The position numbers and the translations under genes were made by a program. 64,000 nt of DNA from Nageia nagi (lineage: Eukaryota; Pinophyta). Under the pieces are notes generated by a model. The model had not been told where the DNA came from. It saw nothing but the letters and a program-made list of their open reading frames with translations, and did no database searches. The DNA is taken from the NCBI GenBank assembly GCA_050084985.1, contig JBITNC010000002.1, positions 35,836,001-35,900,000 on the forward strand. Reading direction: 5' to 3'. Positions 12,780 through 24,379 of this stretch are shown piece by piece (positions within the stretch are counted from its first letter, which is position 1; every line of letters starts with the position of its first letter).

Positions 12780-14600
12780 AAATATTTTTTCCTTAAGCTT
12801 GAAATTTGGAAACTACTACTGAAGCTCATGTGCTTTTTTCAAGGTTGCATCTTCAAGTGCTAGCCCTTACCACTAAATCAAAACTTGGGTTATAATGATG
12901 ATGAAGGTTGAGGATGCATTTGTCCAAAACTACATTAGTTTTCAATCTTGATGGAGCCATCATTAATGAATTTTGGTAACTCTGATTGAATTTGAACATG
13001 TGATCCTAATACTTTTTTCAACCATGAAACATGAAATACAGGATAAATATTGGAGGACATTGGTAACTCCAACTTATAAGAATCAGGCTCAATGTGTTGG
13101 AGAACTTTGTAAGGCCATAAAATTTTGGAACCAATTTTTGAGGACCCTTAATCTTCAAGGATTTTTTTTTTTTTTTTATAATTTGTTATTCCAAAAAGTA
13201 CTTCAGACTGTGATGATCCATGCGTACAATGAAATGTTGACCAATGAGGTAGGGTTTCCCATTTTTGAACCACATGAATTTATTGCCAACATATCCTTTT
13301 CATAGGTAGATCTAACCAAATTTTAGCCTGATAATGCCTTGCTAGTGAAAACTAAGGGTCTTTCCTCTTTTATCAAAATTGCACCCAATCCTCTCCAAAG
13401 GTATCACTCTCAATGATAAATATTTTGGAAAAATCTAGCATGGCTAAAATAGGAGTGGAACATATTTCCTCCTTCAAGTTGTTGAAATATTCTTCAGTAG
13501 TTGGTGACTAATTAAAGGCATCTTTTTTTTACTAATGATATGAGTCGAGCTGTGATCTTCCCATTTTTCTTTACAAATTTATGATAGTAACTTGTTAGGA
13601 CCATAAATCCTCATAGTTCCTTGAGTAATTTTTGGAATATACCAATCCTGCATGTTTGCAATTTTATGTGGATCCACCTTGACTCCATATTTAAAAATGA
13701 CATTCTCCAAGTATTCAATATCATGTAGCCCAAACAACACTTGGATTTCTTTTCATTAATTGATGATCTTAAAATAAATGCAATATTTGAAGTAAGTGTG
13801 CCACATGATCTTCCATGTTTTATTGTAGATCAAAATATTTGTAAAAGAAAATTTAAAAAAATTACAAAGATGAGGGGAAAATGCCTTATTAATTAGATTC
13901 TAAGAACGTTAAAGGTGCATTAGTAAGGCCAAATGGTATTACTAAAAATTCATAATGATCCTCATACATTTCAAAAGCTATTTTAGAATATATTTTTCAT
14001 GAAGTTAGATTTGATGATATCCCAATCACATATCTAGTTTTGAAAAATACTTAGCTACATGTAACTCATCCAATAGTTCATTAATGATGGAAATAAGGAA
14101 TTTATCTTTTATAGTTACTTTATTGAGAGCCCAAAAGTCTACGCATAATCGCTAAGATCCAACCTTTTTTTTGGACTAATATGATAGGTGAAGAGTAAGG
14201 ACTAACACTTGGCCTAATAATCCCTTCTTTTAGCATCTCATGTACCAAATTTTTTAATTTCATCTTTCTACAAACAAGGATATCAATAGGGTTGAATGTT
14301 GGGTGGTTGAATACTAGGGATTATTTTTATAGCATGGTCTTGAGGTCAGTTAGGGGGTAAACCCTTTTGGTTCTTTAAAAACCTTCTCATGATGTGCCAA
14401 TAGTTTATGTAGCTGTACTAATTTACCTTCTTCTTATGCAACTCATAGTATTGCAAATAGTTTTTCTACCATCCCATTTTTTCCTTTATGAATCAACTTC
14501 TTCATCCAATAAGAATTTATAATATTTGATGGACTAGCACATAGTCCACTGAGGTGATATGTATATATTGTAATAGTGAATTCCATCTATAGTTCAAGGA
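12780..14600 (-). pseudogene. Chromovirus X1 pol: RT, RNase H and integrase tail (integrase core deleted)
   Basis: Minus-strand order from high to low coordinates. Near 14620-14600 is the protease-RT linker (TLRPILWDF). The RT, about 14330-13500, has [32 protein letters not shown] and [16 protein letters not shown]. The RNase H remnant is about 13500-13190. The integrase C-terminal GPY/F region follows at about 13160-12960 (PYKVLQHIEPDSYKLELP, YPVFHVSWLKKVLGSH). The integrase zinc finger and catalytic core are missing: RNase H runs straight into the GPY/F region beside a 17-base T run near 13161-13177. Stops are frequent. The integrase tail and the relation to X3, which has a chromodomain-like end, place it among chromoviruses. 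Confidence 0.85.
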
Positions 14601-14632
14601 AGTCCCATAGTATAGGTCTCAATGTTTGCAAC

Positions 14633-15441
14633 TGTAGACACCTAAAAATGATTTATTATTTATTTAATAAATCATATTTAGACTCATTAAATGATTAACT
14701 AGAAATAATACATAAATCAAGATAAAGTGTTATTACAATGCAATACCATGTGCTAGGCCCAATGTAATATCATATATTATGGTTTATATTTTAAATTATC
14801 TTGAATATTTAAAAGATTACTTTATTTCTATGTATCAAATTTTACTCCTTTTTATTCCTTGTAGGTTATAAATACGGGAGGTGAAGGTTGACATCCTATT
14901 TGGATCTCTCTGATAGGTGGTTGTCCCAAACATCAAACTTATGATGTCTCTTGATTACACCTATCTTTAGAACTTATTATACTATCTAAACTCTATAATA
15001 TCTCTTTCAGCACCACACAAAACATTAGTTTCCATGCAACCAAGGATGTGCCTCTCCTACATAGCCAACAACATGTGCTTTATAGATGAGAGGTACAAAT
15101 TTCAAGGAATGATTCATGAGACCATTCTTGTGAACACTTATTGCAATATTGTATGAATTCCAATTGAATCCTCTAGATATTCATTATTATTCTATTTTTA
15201 GTATTGTACACAATTGTCTATATACCCACTTTGTATCAAGTTTATATGTTTCATATATATTTTTCATAATATGATATTTGAGTATAAACATTGTATTCAT
15301 AGACCATTTATTTATTTGTGTATTTATCATTGATATTTATGTATTAATAATTCATTGAACTTCTAAGACCATATCAACCCTCCTAAGGGAAGTACATACA
15401 TGTCACTCTCTATGTGATAATCATGAATGTTGAGCTTAACA
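14633..15441 (+). mobile_element. Solo LTR of the TGTAGACACC family inside X1
   Basis: It starts TGTAGACACCTAAAAATG, the same start as the Tat LTRs at 45911 and 21312, and ends near CTTAACA. A TATA-like TTATAAATA lies near 14870. Direct copies of TTGCAAC flank it (14626-14632 and 15442-15448). The chromovirus reading frame resumes on either side (minus strand: ...GEMLQ, then LQTLRPILWDF...). The body differs from the 845 bp Tat LTRs, so it belongs to another subfamily. No internal sequence remains, consistent with LTR-LTR recombination. Confidence 0.75.
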
Positions 15442-15449
15442 TTGCAACA

Positions 15450-16760
15450 TTTCCCCTTGAAAGAATTATACCTCTATTTCCAATATTTAGTTCAAAATTA
15501 TTTTAATAATATATAAAATAATTAACCAATTTGCCATACTAGGGCCAATGAAATTATGTGTACTTCCTAAGTCAAGTAAAATAATGAGGGATTGTTTTTG
15601 AAATATCCACAAACCTTCATTGTTTGGGTGCATAATTCCTACAAGGGCATTTAAGAAATTATAAGAATTCTTATTAGTTTTTTAGGCTCATTAGTTTCTT
15701 TCTCAATAATAGTCTCATCCTTTGAATAATCAAGAACATAGTATTAAGCAAATACAACCTCTATGTAGTACATACGATGGCTAGTGCTTACTTTTCATCA
15801 CATTATAGCAATACCCTTGATCTATGCTCATTCATTTCCTCCTAACTAAGTCTCTTAATTTGAAATGAATGGGTTAGTTTGGGAGCATCTTAAGAACCTT
15901 GAGGTTTGTTTAATGGTTTCTTCCCTTTTATGTGTTGGGCATTGAATTTATTCTAATATTGGAAAACCCAATAACCTATATCATAATGGTAGGATTAAAC
16001 ATTTGACTTCTACCCTAAAGTTTTTATTTAGTCCATTAATGAAGCAACTTTCTGAAAAAGGATTCATCTAATCCCTCTATGTGATTTGCAAGCTTTTCAA
16101 ATTATGTTGATATTCTTCACCATTGAATGTTTACCAAATTTTTAGTAAGGGATATTGTGTAATTCTCAAAATCACTTGGGCTAAACCTCACCAACATATT
16201 TTTGTAAAATCCCCCAAAAGGAGTCCCATTAGTTTTTTCAAATCATTGGTACCATGAATGCCTCATGCTACAAATAAAAAGAAGTAACATTAATCTTTAA
16301 AACTTAGAAATTTGATTCATTGTAAAATATTATTCTTCTCTATAAATCCATCTCGTTGGATCCTCTCCATTAACTTTAAGGAAATCTAGTGTAGTTATTC
16401 ACAAAAGGATGAAGGCTTAGGGGTCCTCCCATATGCACCTGTTGTACCTATATTTAAGTATTATGCCCTAAATATTATTGGAAACTTGTACTTGGTATAG
16501 TTTGGGATGATTTTGTTATTATGTAGTTATCTAAACTACCTTATGTACTTGCAATAGATCAAAATTCATCAAATCATATTTAGTGCCTAATCCAACAAGC
16601 TTCTTTATCAACTATGAATTTTCCATTTATGTCTCAAAAAGTAGATAAGATGTCAATTTTCCAAGGTGATATTAGATTTATTTAACCTCATTATCTAATT
16701 TTTCTAGAGTGGGTATTTAGATCTTCTTCCCTCCATTTGAAATACAAGTTAGGTCCTAAC
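15450..16760 (-). pseudogene. Chromovirus X1 gag-protease remnant
   Basis: On the minus strand, about 15610-15520 encodes the protease active-site region LLDLGSTHNFIGPSMANWL (family: LLDSGSTHNFI), with the catalytic Asp present but the following Ser read as Leu. Upstream, about 15870-15790, is a broken zinc-knuckle context (EEMNEHRSRVLL, CDEK, ALAIVC) matching 'EEM..RR..GLC..CDEK...GH.C'. The rest, up to about 16760, is gag-like and heavily interrupted. It lies upstream of the RT and was split from it by the solo LTR. Confidence 0.65.
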
Positions 16761-17204
16761 TTTTATTTTTAGTAACAGCTATTTTTGGAAAATAAAAAAA
16801 TGTATGGGTGTTATATATCAAAATGATCAGCTAAAAAAAAATAGGAATAGGCTAGGTCTTAATTTGATATTCCTAAATTTTAAATTTTTTTTTCAAAATA
16901 ATTTGTTACCAATGGTAACAAATAAGCACTCTCAAAGTTGTTAATTCCTCATAGTTTAAGAGATATTCACTCTAGAAGTTTTTTCCTATTTTGGAGCGGC
17001 TATTTTAGGTAATATTTAAGGGTTTCATGAGATTTAAACAAAATGGATAGATTTTTGGGTAAAAAAATAGTAATTTTAGGTTCTACTTTGATGCGAACCT
17101 TCCAAACTATAAAAATCTAGGCAGTTTTAGGCTATAAAAAGGATAATTTATGCTTTTTCACTCAATGTGAACACAAAAAATGTGCACAAGTAACCAAAAT
17201 CAAA
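16761..17204 (-). other. Chromovirus X1 5' leader
   Basis: Noncoding DNA between the gag remnant and the primer-binding site. It aligns by eye to 26026-26336 and, more weakly, to 54660-55000 (X3), with shared phrases such as GAGATATTCACT and TTTTTCCTATTTTGGA. This supports treating all three as the same chromovirus leader. Confidence 0.6.
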
Positions 17205-17216
17205 GCTTTGATACCA
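17205..17216 (-). promoter_or_regulatory. Primer-binding site (initiator tRNA-Met) of X1
   Basis: Minus strand TGGTATCAAAGC, one base off the canonical TGGTATCAGAGC, two bases inside the 5' LTR. Confidence 0.85.
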
Positions 17217-17218
17217 CT

Positions 17219-17627
17219 TACTAAAAATCTAGCATAACTAAAAAGGGGTTTTTTCCTCAAATACCATAAGAAATACTAATAATACAAATAACCACAAACT
17301 TGTTAATTCATCAAGTAAAGCAAATGGAACATGATACTCATATTAACAACAAATAACAAAACATAATAAATTTATTGATATAAATACAAATTTAGGATTC
17401 TTTAGGGGGTTTCTCCTTATAAATCAAAATATAAATGATTTTCCAAATGCTCTCTTTAACCCTCATACAAGTATTTATAGTCCTCCTACCCTAATTGTGG
17501 TTTACATTCAAAATGGCACTTTGTCTTACAAAATATGATGGTTCACATTACAATTTGATGCAAGTAAATAATTAAATAATAAAATATAAATAAGCCTAAG
17601 TAAATGTTAGGATGTTGGATCCTAATA
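17219..17627 (-). repeat. Chromovirus X1 5' LTR
   Basis: Matches the LTR at 12354-12763 along its length, and is more like 26351-26764. The terminal dinucleotides have decayed (plus strand reads TACTAAAAATC... to ...CCTAATA). The primer-binding site abuts its inner end. Confidence 0.85.
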
Positions 17628-18141
17628 GATTATGTACTCTTTTAATTAAAATATTTTCCCAATATTATTGAAATCATTATAAGTATGCAATGATAATATT
17701 ACAATATTTTCAAAATTATTAAAATCTAGAATTAAAATATTATTAACATTGCATTAATCATCCATCATCATCACATGATATGGAACATCCATCTATCAAA
17801 ACAATGAAAAGTGTCATTATTCTAACATGCTAGGATAACATAAATTAGTATCATCATCTCATCCATATAGAATATCATTAAAACTAACCAATACTTTCTA
17901 AACATGCACATATAGAAAATCCTAGGTTTATTATCCACTAAACATCACAACAAAGCATATAAGGTAGTAAAAATAAAACTCAAATAAACCAATCATCATG
18001 ACATAGTACACCTATCCATACAATAACATCAATCACCATCATCATGATAAAAAATAAATATAATGTATCATTTATCAATGAATATAATTCCATAGCATAT
18101 CATCAAAGTCTAAAAACAACATCATAAAAGTCTAAAAACCC
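17628..18141. other. Downstream flank of PMD copy b
   Basis: Noncoding, rich in ATCATC/CATCATCATC phrases on the plus strand. It matches 26765-27350 closely in order and sequence. It is the 3' side of the minus-strand PMD gene, analogous to 59042 onward in element B. Confidence 0.5.
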
Positions 18142-20527
18142 TCAAATATTAAGGGCATCCTCTTGATCACCATTCTCTCTACCAAGTCTTTGATACTCAC
18201 TAATATCATGTCCCCAATATACTAAAGGACTACCTAATCTCCTCTCCCTACTAGCTGTTGAAGCTCTAAAGATGAGTTGATCAATAATGAAAGATGTAGT
18301 TATAGCAAATCCCACTAGAAGCTACTTGAGTCCTTCCTCTGGCTCCATATGTACTATACCCATATTGAGTATCACTACCTATAGATATTAAGAGTATGAA
18401 TATCTAAAGGAATATAAATTGGAGGGAGTATCAAATATCTAAATGGTGTAATTGCACTACCATACATAAGCCATGTGTTAGATACCCCTTAATAGTAATC
18501 TCTTTGCCAGCATATATCTCTAATAAGGATGAATAATGATGCTTTCTCTCCCTTTGTAATATCCTCATATCACATATTCTAGTGTAAGGACTAAATAATA
18601 TCCTAGGCTATATCTCTCTCACAGAGATACTTATCCCTCTCAACCCTATAACAAATTTTATCCTCCTTTGAGTGTCTAAACTCATATAATTGAGTCTCAC
18701 ATAACCTAATTTTCTTGTGGGGTCTGATCAAATATAATAAATATTTCCTAAGTAAAAACATGAATCCTTAATCATGCCTAATAAATAATCAATACTCCAA
18801 ACCTAAGGGGCCTCATCCCTCCTCCTCTTGAGCATCCTTGCCATGGGGTAAATCCCCCTCAACAAGAATCTCCATCTTAGGAACATCCTCTTCTTGAGCT
18901 AGCTCCACATTTGGGTCCTTGCTCTCTAGCTAGCTCCTAGGATATATCACCTACTCTTTATCGCACTTATATACCTTCATCATCCTCCTCAACTCTTCCA
19001 TCTCATATGCCCACCATGCAGCAAAAACCTCATAACCCCAACATCATCATCATTGATCTCCTCCTTAATATCCTCATCTTCAATGGGATTTGACTCATCA
19101 TAAAAAGAGGTCTAGTCCATCAATAAGAATATTTCCCTCTCTATGATAATGTATAGGATCTAGGAGGTACATCCTAAACCAAACCAAACTATCATCTGAT
19201 GTGCTCAAAGTGAAAATACTCTAGAAACTCCATCCTACTATCACTAAGAACTTTGGCATGATGGATGCCCATAAACTCTGCATTCAATCCATCCCATGTT
19301 GGATACTACCTATAAGGATAGAACCTAACATGATCAAGAAAATATGACTAGGCACTCTATGATAATATCTGACATCTCAATTGGTGCCATATGTAGGATG
19401 AATGTATTTATCCTCTCTCCATCTATGAATCCCTACTGCATTGTGGATTGTATCTATAAATATGGGGATAGGAAGTCCATGGGGGCATGCACTGGCTATG
19501 TGCTCATATTCCTATGCCTATAATATGATCATAGCCATTAGATAATTCCTCTTCCCTTGATTGTAGAAAAATAGCTCCCTATAGCATTGAGCTAACAAGG
19601 TGGGAGCCCATGCAAAAACTATGTCATTTGCTATCATATTTGCTACAACCAAAATAAGGGACCATTGAAATCAACCACTCTTAGTGTTAAGGCAAAGCAT
19701 AACACTAGATAAATCCCATAAAATAGGAGAACCTAATGCTATCTTGTTATTCATCTCACCATATTTGGTAATACTTAATGCCTCCCAATCTAATCTTGTA
19801 CATGATAAAGCCACTTTGTCAACCCTATAAAAGTAAGAAATGGCAAACCTAAGAATCATCTCGATGGATGATGTACTGAATCATCTAACCATGAATGGGA
19901 AAATGGTAGAGATTATAAATATCCTTCATATTAATCTTCATCTCCCTATTAGGATATGCAATGTGGAGGTGATGGAATCCCATCTCTTGAGAAAACCAGC
20001 AACAAGAGGATACTCCTAGTGAATGCGATCCATGAAGGGTCCAACACCAAATCCCAAACCTTGAATAAATGCATGATTACATAAATAAGAAATAGGCATC
20101 CTTAAAAAATAAAAATGGGATATCAATCTCTAGGATTGAAAAACATCTCTAACTTGAACTATAGGATAGGTTAAGTAAACTAAATAAAATTTAACTTAGG
20201 TATGGAATGTCAATGATCCTATAGGTGAGTTGCAGCTTTGTTGGCATACACTTGCTAAATATCAGTGACCATGAAACCCTTTTTCTCTAGACAATAATCA
20301 TGATTGAAAAAACTCAAAAAATTAAAAACCCTAAAAAATGAGCCTAAAATAAATAATTAAATGTTTAGAAAATACCTAATGATTGAATTAAACATTCTAC
20401 AAAGTTAGTTTTTATATTTAAGCTATTAAAATGTGTATGTAATAAAAAAAAAATTAAAAAAAGGGTTTTAAAACCCTACCTCATCCTTAATAGGTCTCAT
20501 CCTAGTTTTTCTCCTTCTCAGTGGCAT
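18142..20527 (-). pseudogene. Antisense PMD gene copy b, two exons (passenger of element A)
   Basis: Exon 1 is 20527-20480 (ATG; Met-Pro-Leu-Arg-Arg-Arg-Lys, basic, ending in a GAG codon), followed by donor GTAGGG. The intron is about 20479-20159 (321 bp), with acceptor CTATAG before TTCAAG. Exon 2 contains GLGFGVGPFMDRIH and WDSITSTLHILIGR, aligning with copy c (FGVGPYMGRIH; WDAMTCTFHLLIGEM), then runs to TGA at 18144-18142 after ENGDQEDALNI. Many stops make it a pseudogene. It is transcribed opposite to element A and ends the internal region before the 3' UTR and LTR at 21312. PMD proteins occur in plant nuclear silencing and meristem factors and in transposons; its role here is unknown. 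Confidence 0.75.
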
Positions 20528-20589
20528 GATGGCCCAAAAACTAAGAAACAAGCTAAATAGAGTGAAATGATGAAATGTTTATGGGTATC

Positions 20590-21311
20590 TAATAAGACCT
20601 CTAGTAAGTAATAAAAAGTGTTAAATGAGAAAATGATAAGTTACTTTTATTTTATTCACTCGCAAGCACAAATGTTGATTATTTTAAGATAAACATTGAC
20701 AACTTTATTGGAATGTTGATGACTTACCTAAAATGTCAATCCTCATTTAAAATTAAATTATCAAAAAAAAATGTTGATTAAAATGAACTAATCTTCCTTT
20801 TTTTCACCTTGGCTAGAGTGACATGCTTGAAAGAGATTAAATCTCACAAATGATTCAAACTTCAAAAAACTTAAATATGACTTAAAACATAGTATGATCT
20901 TTTATGCAAGCTCATAATGTAACATTGTTGTTGGGATAAAGGAGTAGTAAAATCAAATCAATTGTATACACAAAACAAGCTTGCTATCATGTACTTAGCT
21001 TCGACATATGGTGAAAAACTAGAATCTCATCACATACCTACCACATAACAATATACAGTATGGAGATAAACATAAGTGACATTTTGGTGTATAACATCAT
21101 TATTTTCAAAATGCATCAAGTGCAAAATATTTAAACATTATTTAATCTGACCAATCAAGTTTGACTTATTCAAGAGGTTAGGTCAATTTAAAGCATCTAC
21201 CTAAGAGTTTAACACACAAATAAGGGAACTTAGGCATGTCCACTTTTCAAATAAAGGAAATTTTTTAATTATCCTCCACTTTCATTAGCAGATAATTAAA
21301 AATGGGAAAAA
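20590..21311 (+). other. 3' UTR of element A
   Basis: 20936-21130 aligns with 45080-45300 of element C (shared phrases ATACACAAAACAAGCTT, TAGTATGGAGAT, TTTTCAAAATG.ATCAA). It ends in AATGGGAAAAA just before TGTAGACACC, a decayed polypurine tract. TTGTTGGGATAAAGG near 20935 is one copy of the 3' UTR motif also seen in B and C. Confidence 0.65.
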
Positions 21312-21981
21312 TGTAGACACCCAAAAATGAACCCTCTTTCGAAATTGAAAAGTGGGACAAAAAAGTTATTAAATTATTGTTATAAAATATTATAATTAGT
21401 TAAAAATATTAGTTCCCAACTTCCAAACATCGATGACCTACACTAAACATTAGCATTCGCTCCTAGGATGCTAGTGATTCTGCAATTACCAAAATCAAAA
21501 TAAAATGGTGAGCTTTTGAGTGATTCATCCTTTCATTATTTAGATCAAATATTAGTTATGGTCAATTATACAACTTTGCACATAGAACCATGACCATTTT
21601 GGATCTGGATGAGCTCTTGGACCAGGTTTTATGCCTCTAAAAGGTGAGATCCAACCAACTTTGAAATCTATAAATACAAACTTTAGGAATCAAGAAAGAG
21701 ACCCAAATTTGAAGTAAGTTTACTCTACATCAATTCATAAGTATCTTTGAAGAGTTAAGTACTTTGATTTTATGTTTGCTTGTCTATTTCATTTTAGTAT
21801 TTCATGTTTTGATATGAATAGGTATGTTTGATAGTTTTTTTGACATGTGTGCAAGATGCACAAGTGCTAAAATATAGATTATTAAGGGTTTGTTAAGGTG
21901 ATCACAACTAGGAAATAGGAAATCTAAATGAGGAAGAAGAGGGAAAGAAATCAAAAAAATCATACTTCAGTTGCAAAAACA
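21312..21981 (+). repeat. Tat LTR (3' LTR of element A), right end uncertain
   Basis: Starts TGTAGACACCCAAAAATG as in the other Tat LTRs. The U3 part carries ATCGATGACC-type motifs (21428-21470), a TATA box TCTATAAATACAAA lies near 21667, and CATGTGTGCAAGATGCACA near 21845 parallels CATGTGTGTAGGATTTACA of the LTR at 34663. The right end is guessed at TTGCAAAAACA; it may extend further. Confidence 0.6.
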
Positions 21982-22228
21982 CTAACGACTACCTATCAAA
22001 TGCTTATGACTGGAGATAATTGTCGATGACTTCATCTAGAATGTTGGTGACTCTAAAAGAGTCCAAGAGGCTCAAAACTATACATTTTTGTAAAAACCCT
22101 TAAAGTAAGACATATGAAATCTATCATACTCATCCATTATATGTGAAAAATATAGTTATATTATTTTATCATATGACATATCCTCATGTCTCTCCAATTG
22201 CATATTTTACAAAGTAAGAGTCAACCAA

Positions 22229-22683
22229 ATGTATGTTCCACCACCAAGTACACATGTATGGATGCAAGCTCATAAAAACAAGGATGGATGTTTTGTGTCA
22301 CCAATTGTGGAAAGAATTGTATGTGATATTCCCTTGGAAATAGTAACTTTAAACCAATTTTATATTTATTATTTTTTAACATATTCCCACTTAACTATGT
22401 ATGTGATTTCCTAGAATGAAGTAATATCATTTGCATCTTGGAGATCTATAAATCAAGATATTAAAAAAGATGTCCTTTTTAATATTTTAGGAATAGAAAG
22501 AGTAGGTTGAGTTTGGGGCATCAATAAAGGTGTATCATTGACTACTATATTGATAATTATTCCTTTAAGCTTCAAATGCATGAGATGCAATGCCAATGGA
22601 AATATACAAATAAAGCACTTGACGAGGAGATGATGAAAAAGTTTGCAAAAAGATAAGAAGAGATTGAAAAAAATGCAAGACAT
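22229..22683 (+). pseudogene. CACTA / En-Spm-like (Ptta) transposase fragment
   Basis: Plus-strand translation gives THVWMQAHKNKDGCFVSP (family context 'H..KDG.FV...A..I'), then, after a short gap near 22490, ILGIERVG, a stop, and VWGINKGVS. This resembles the 'LG.ER.GRVRG.G.GV..T' signature of plant Ptta/En/Spm transposase-associated proteins. A Lys/Gln-rich, coiled-coil-like tail follows (about 22620-22680). It is short and broken, with no terminal inverted repeats found, so the family call is moderate. Confidence 0.45.
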
Positions 22684-22689
22684 TATCCA

Positions 22690-23270
22690 TTGGCTTTTGT
22701 AGGTATATGTGTGTTAGTTTTTTCATTGTTTTGTATTTTAAATGCTTAAATGTTTCACCCCTAAATTTGTAATTATCCCTTGCATATAATTCTATAAGAA
22801 AAGAAAGCTACCCTATAGTTCAAAGCACAAACAAAAGCTCAATACGTGCTACCTTAGAGTCATCACATATGGTATGAATATTATTTGAATTTCAAATTTA
22901 GTGGAATTGATTTGTATTATATGCTATGTAGTAAATTTATCTAGGTTATTAAATTTTCATGTAAGGATAAAGCACCCTAAAGACTAAATTTGAAAAAAGG
23001 GCATGCTACTTAACTATCATTTGTATTGTAGTGGCCAAGTTACAATGTACAATGATGACCTTAAAGAAAATGTAAATAATATTCCTTTGGGTAGAAATTA
23101 TTGTAAAGTCCATGTGAAGGTTTCCCTTGACCTAAATTAGTGTTTTGTAGTTAGTATGATGAGCTTAAAATAATGTAAAATGCTTAGGGCTCCTTTTATT
23201 ACCTTTCCTAATATAGAACTTGTTTATGTATGAAATAAAAATTTATCATTATGACATGTTGTAGAGCATA
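22690..23270. other. AT-rich, nothing recognised
   Basis: No ORF of note, no LTR ends and no repeat structure visible. Confidence 0.4.
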
Positions 23271-23274
23271 TTTT

Positions 23275-23870
23275 AATATTTTAAGAATAATTGAAATTGT
23301 GTGCATGTGTATACTTTGAACTTTGAAACTATAAGGATGTGTATACTATGAAACTATGTGGATGTGTTTACTTTGAAACTATATGAATATTTTTTCTTTG
23401 AAACTATATGATATGAAAAAATGACTGATCTTTAAACTTTCTATGTGGACATGTCTACTTGGTGCTTGTAAATATCAAAAAAATGTAGTAATAGGGGATT
23501 TTATGGTAACAAATATTTTTTTTGAAGCCTAAATATGTTGCATCTTATGTTCTACTTTTAAATATTTATGTTGAAGTAGGTAATTATGTTTCAAACATGG
23601 AGAATGTTCTTGTAGAGATTATTGGTGATGCAAAATAATGCAAGATCTAAATATTCTTGCACAATGATATGGTGAATGCTTTCAAGTAGAAAGGAAATCA
23701 TATTCTATTTCATTTTTTATGTATCCTACAGTCATTACAGACCATGAAACTATACCCATTTTTTGTGCATCCTATGATCATTGCATAATATGAAACTATA
23801 CCTATTTTTTATGTATCCTTCAATCTTTTTAGATAATGAAACTATATTTCCATCATACATATTATTAAAC
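23275..23870 (+). repeat. Short diverged tandem repeats (GAAACTATA core)
   Basis: Two small arrays share GAAACTATA. About 23300-23415 is a ~28-35 bp unit with GGATGTGTATACTTTGAAAC, about 4 copies. About 23705-23850 is a ~53 bp unit with TTTTATGTATCCTACAGTCA...ATGAAACTATACC, 3 copies. Both are imperfect. Confidence 0.65.
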
Positions 23871-23929
23871 AATGCATGTATAATGATTCATATTAGTAAT
23901 AATGCAATAAAATTCACTCATATATATAA

Positions 23930-24330
23930 TAATTCATTTTCATTGTGTTCACTTTGATCATTTCATATCATATGGTGAAGTCACATCATTCTATATTATA
24001 TGGTGTAAATAGATCATTTCATATCATATCTTGGTGATTTTAGCTCATTTCATATCATATATTTAATTATGATTACATCATTTCAAACCATATTATGCAT
24101 TATGAGTATTTGGGTCATGTATAATGGTTCATGTATTTGGTTCATTGACTATCCCTACATAATACATATATAATTATTCATCCTAGGAATAATGCAATGA
24201 GACTTACTCATGTTATTAAAGTATTTTATTTCCTTATTAAAGATAATTTTTGGATAATATAATGTATTTAGATCATTTCATATCATATGGAATAGTTGCA
24301 ACATTTCAGAACATATAGTGGATTGTACAA
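23930..24330 (+). repeat. Repeats of ATCATTTCATATCATATGG
   Basis: The phrase ATCATTTCATATCATATGG, or close variants, recurs near 23957, 24012, 24048 and 24275, and again in the satellite blocks (25240-25300, 28470-28500, 29455-29510). It looks like an AT-rich interspersed minisatellite. Confidence 0.6.
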
Positions 24331-24379
24331 ACTTATCACTTGAAAAAATTATGGGTTGGACAATTGTTTTCCTTCTCCA

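Noticed and set aside
12973-13305. 110-codon plus-strand ORF
   Set aside because: Antisense shadow of chromovirus RNase H and integrase tail on the minus strand, crossing a T run.
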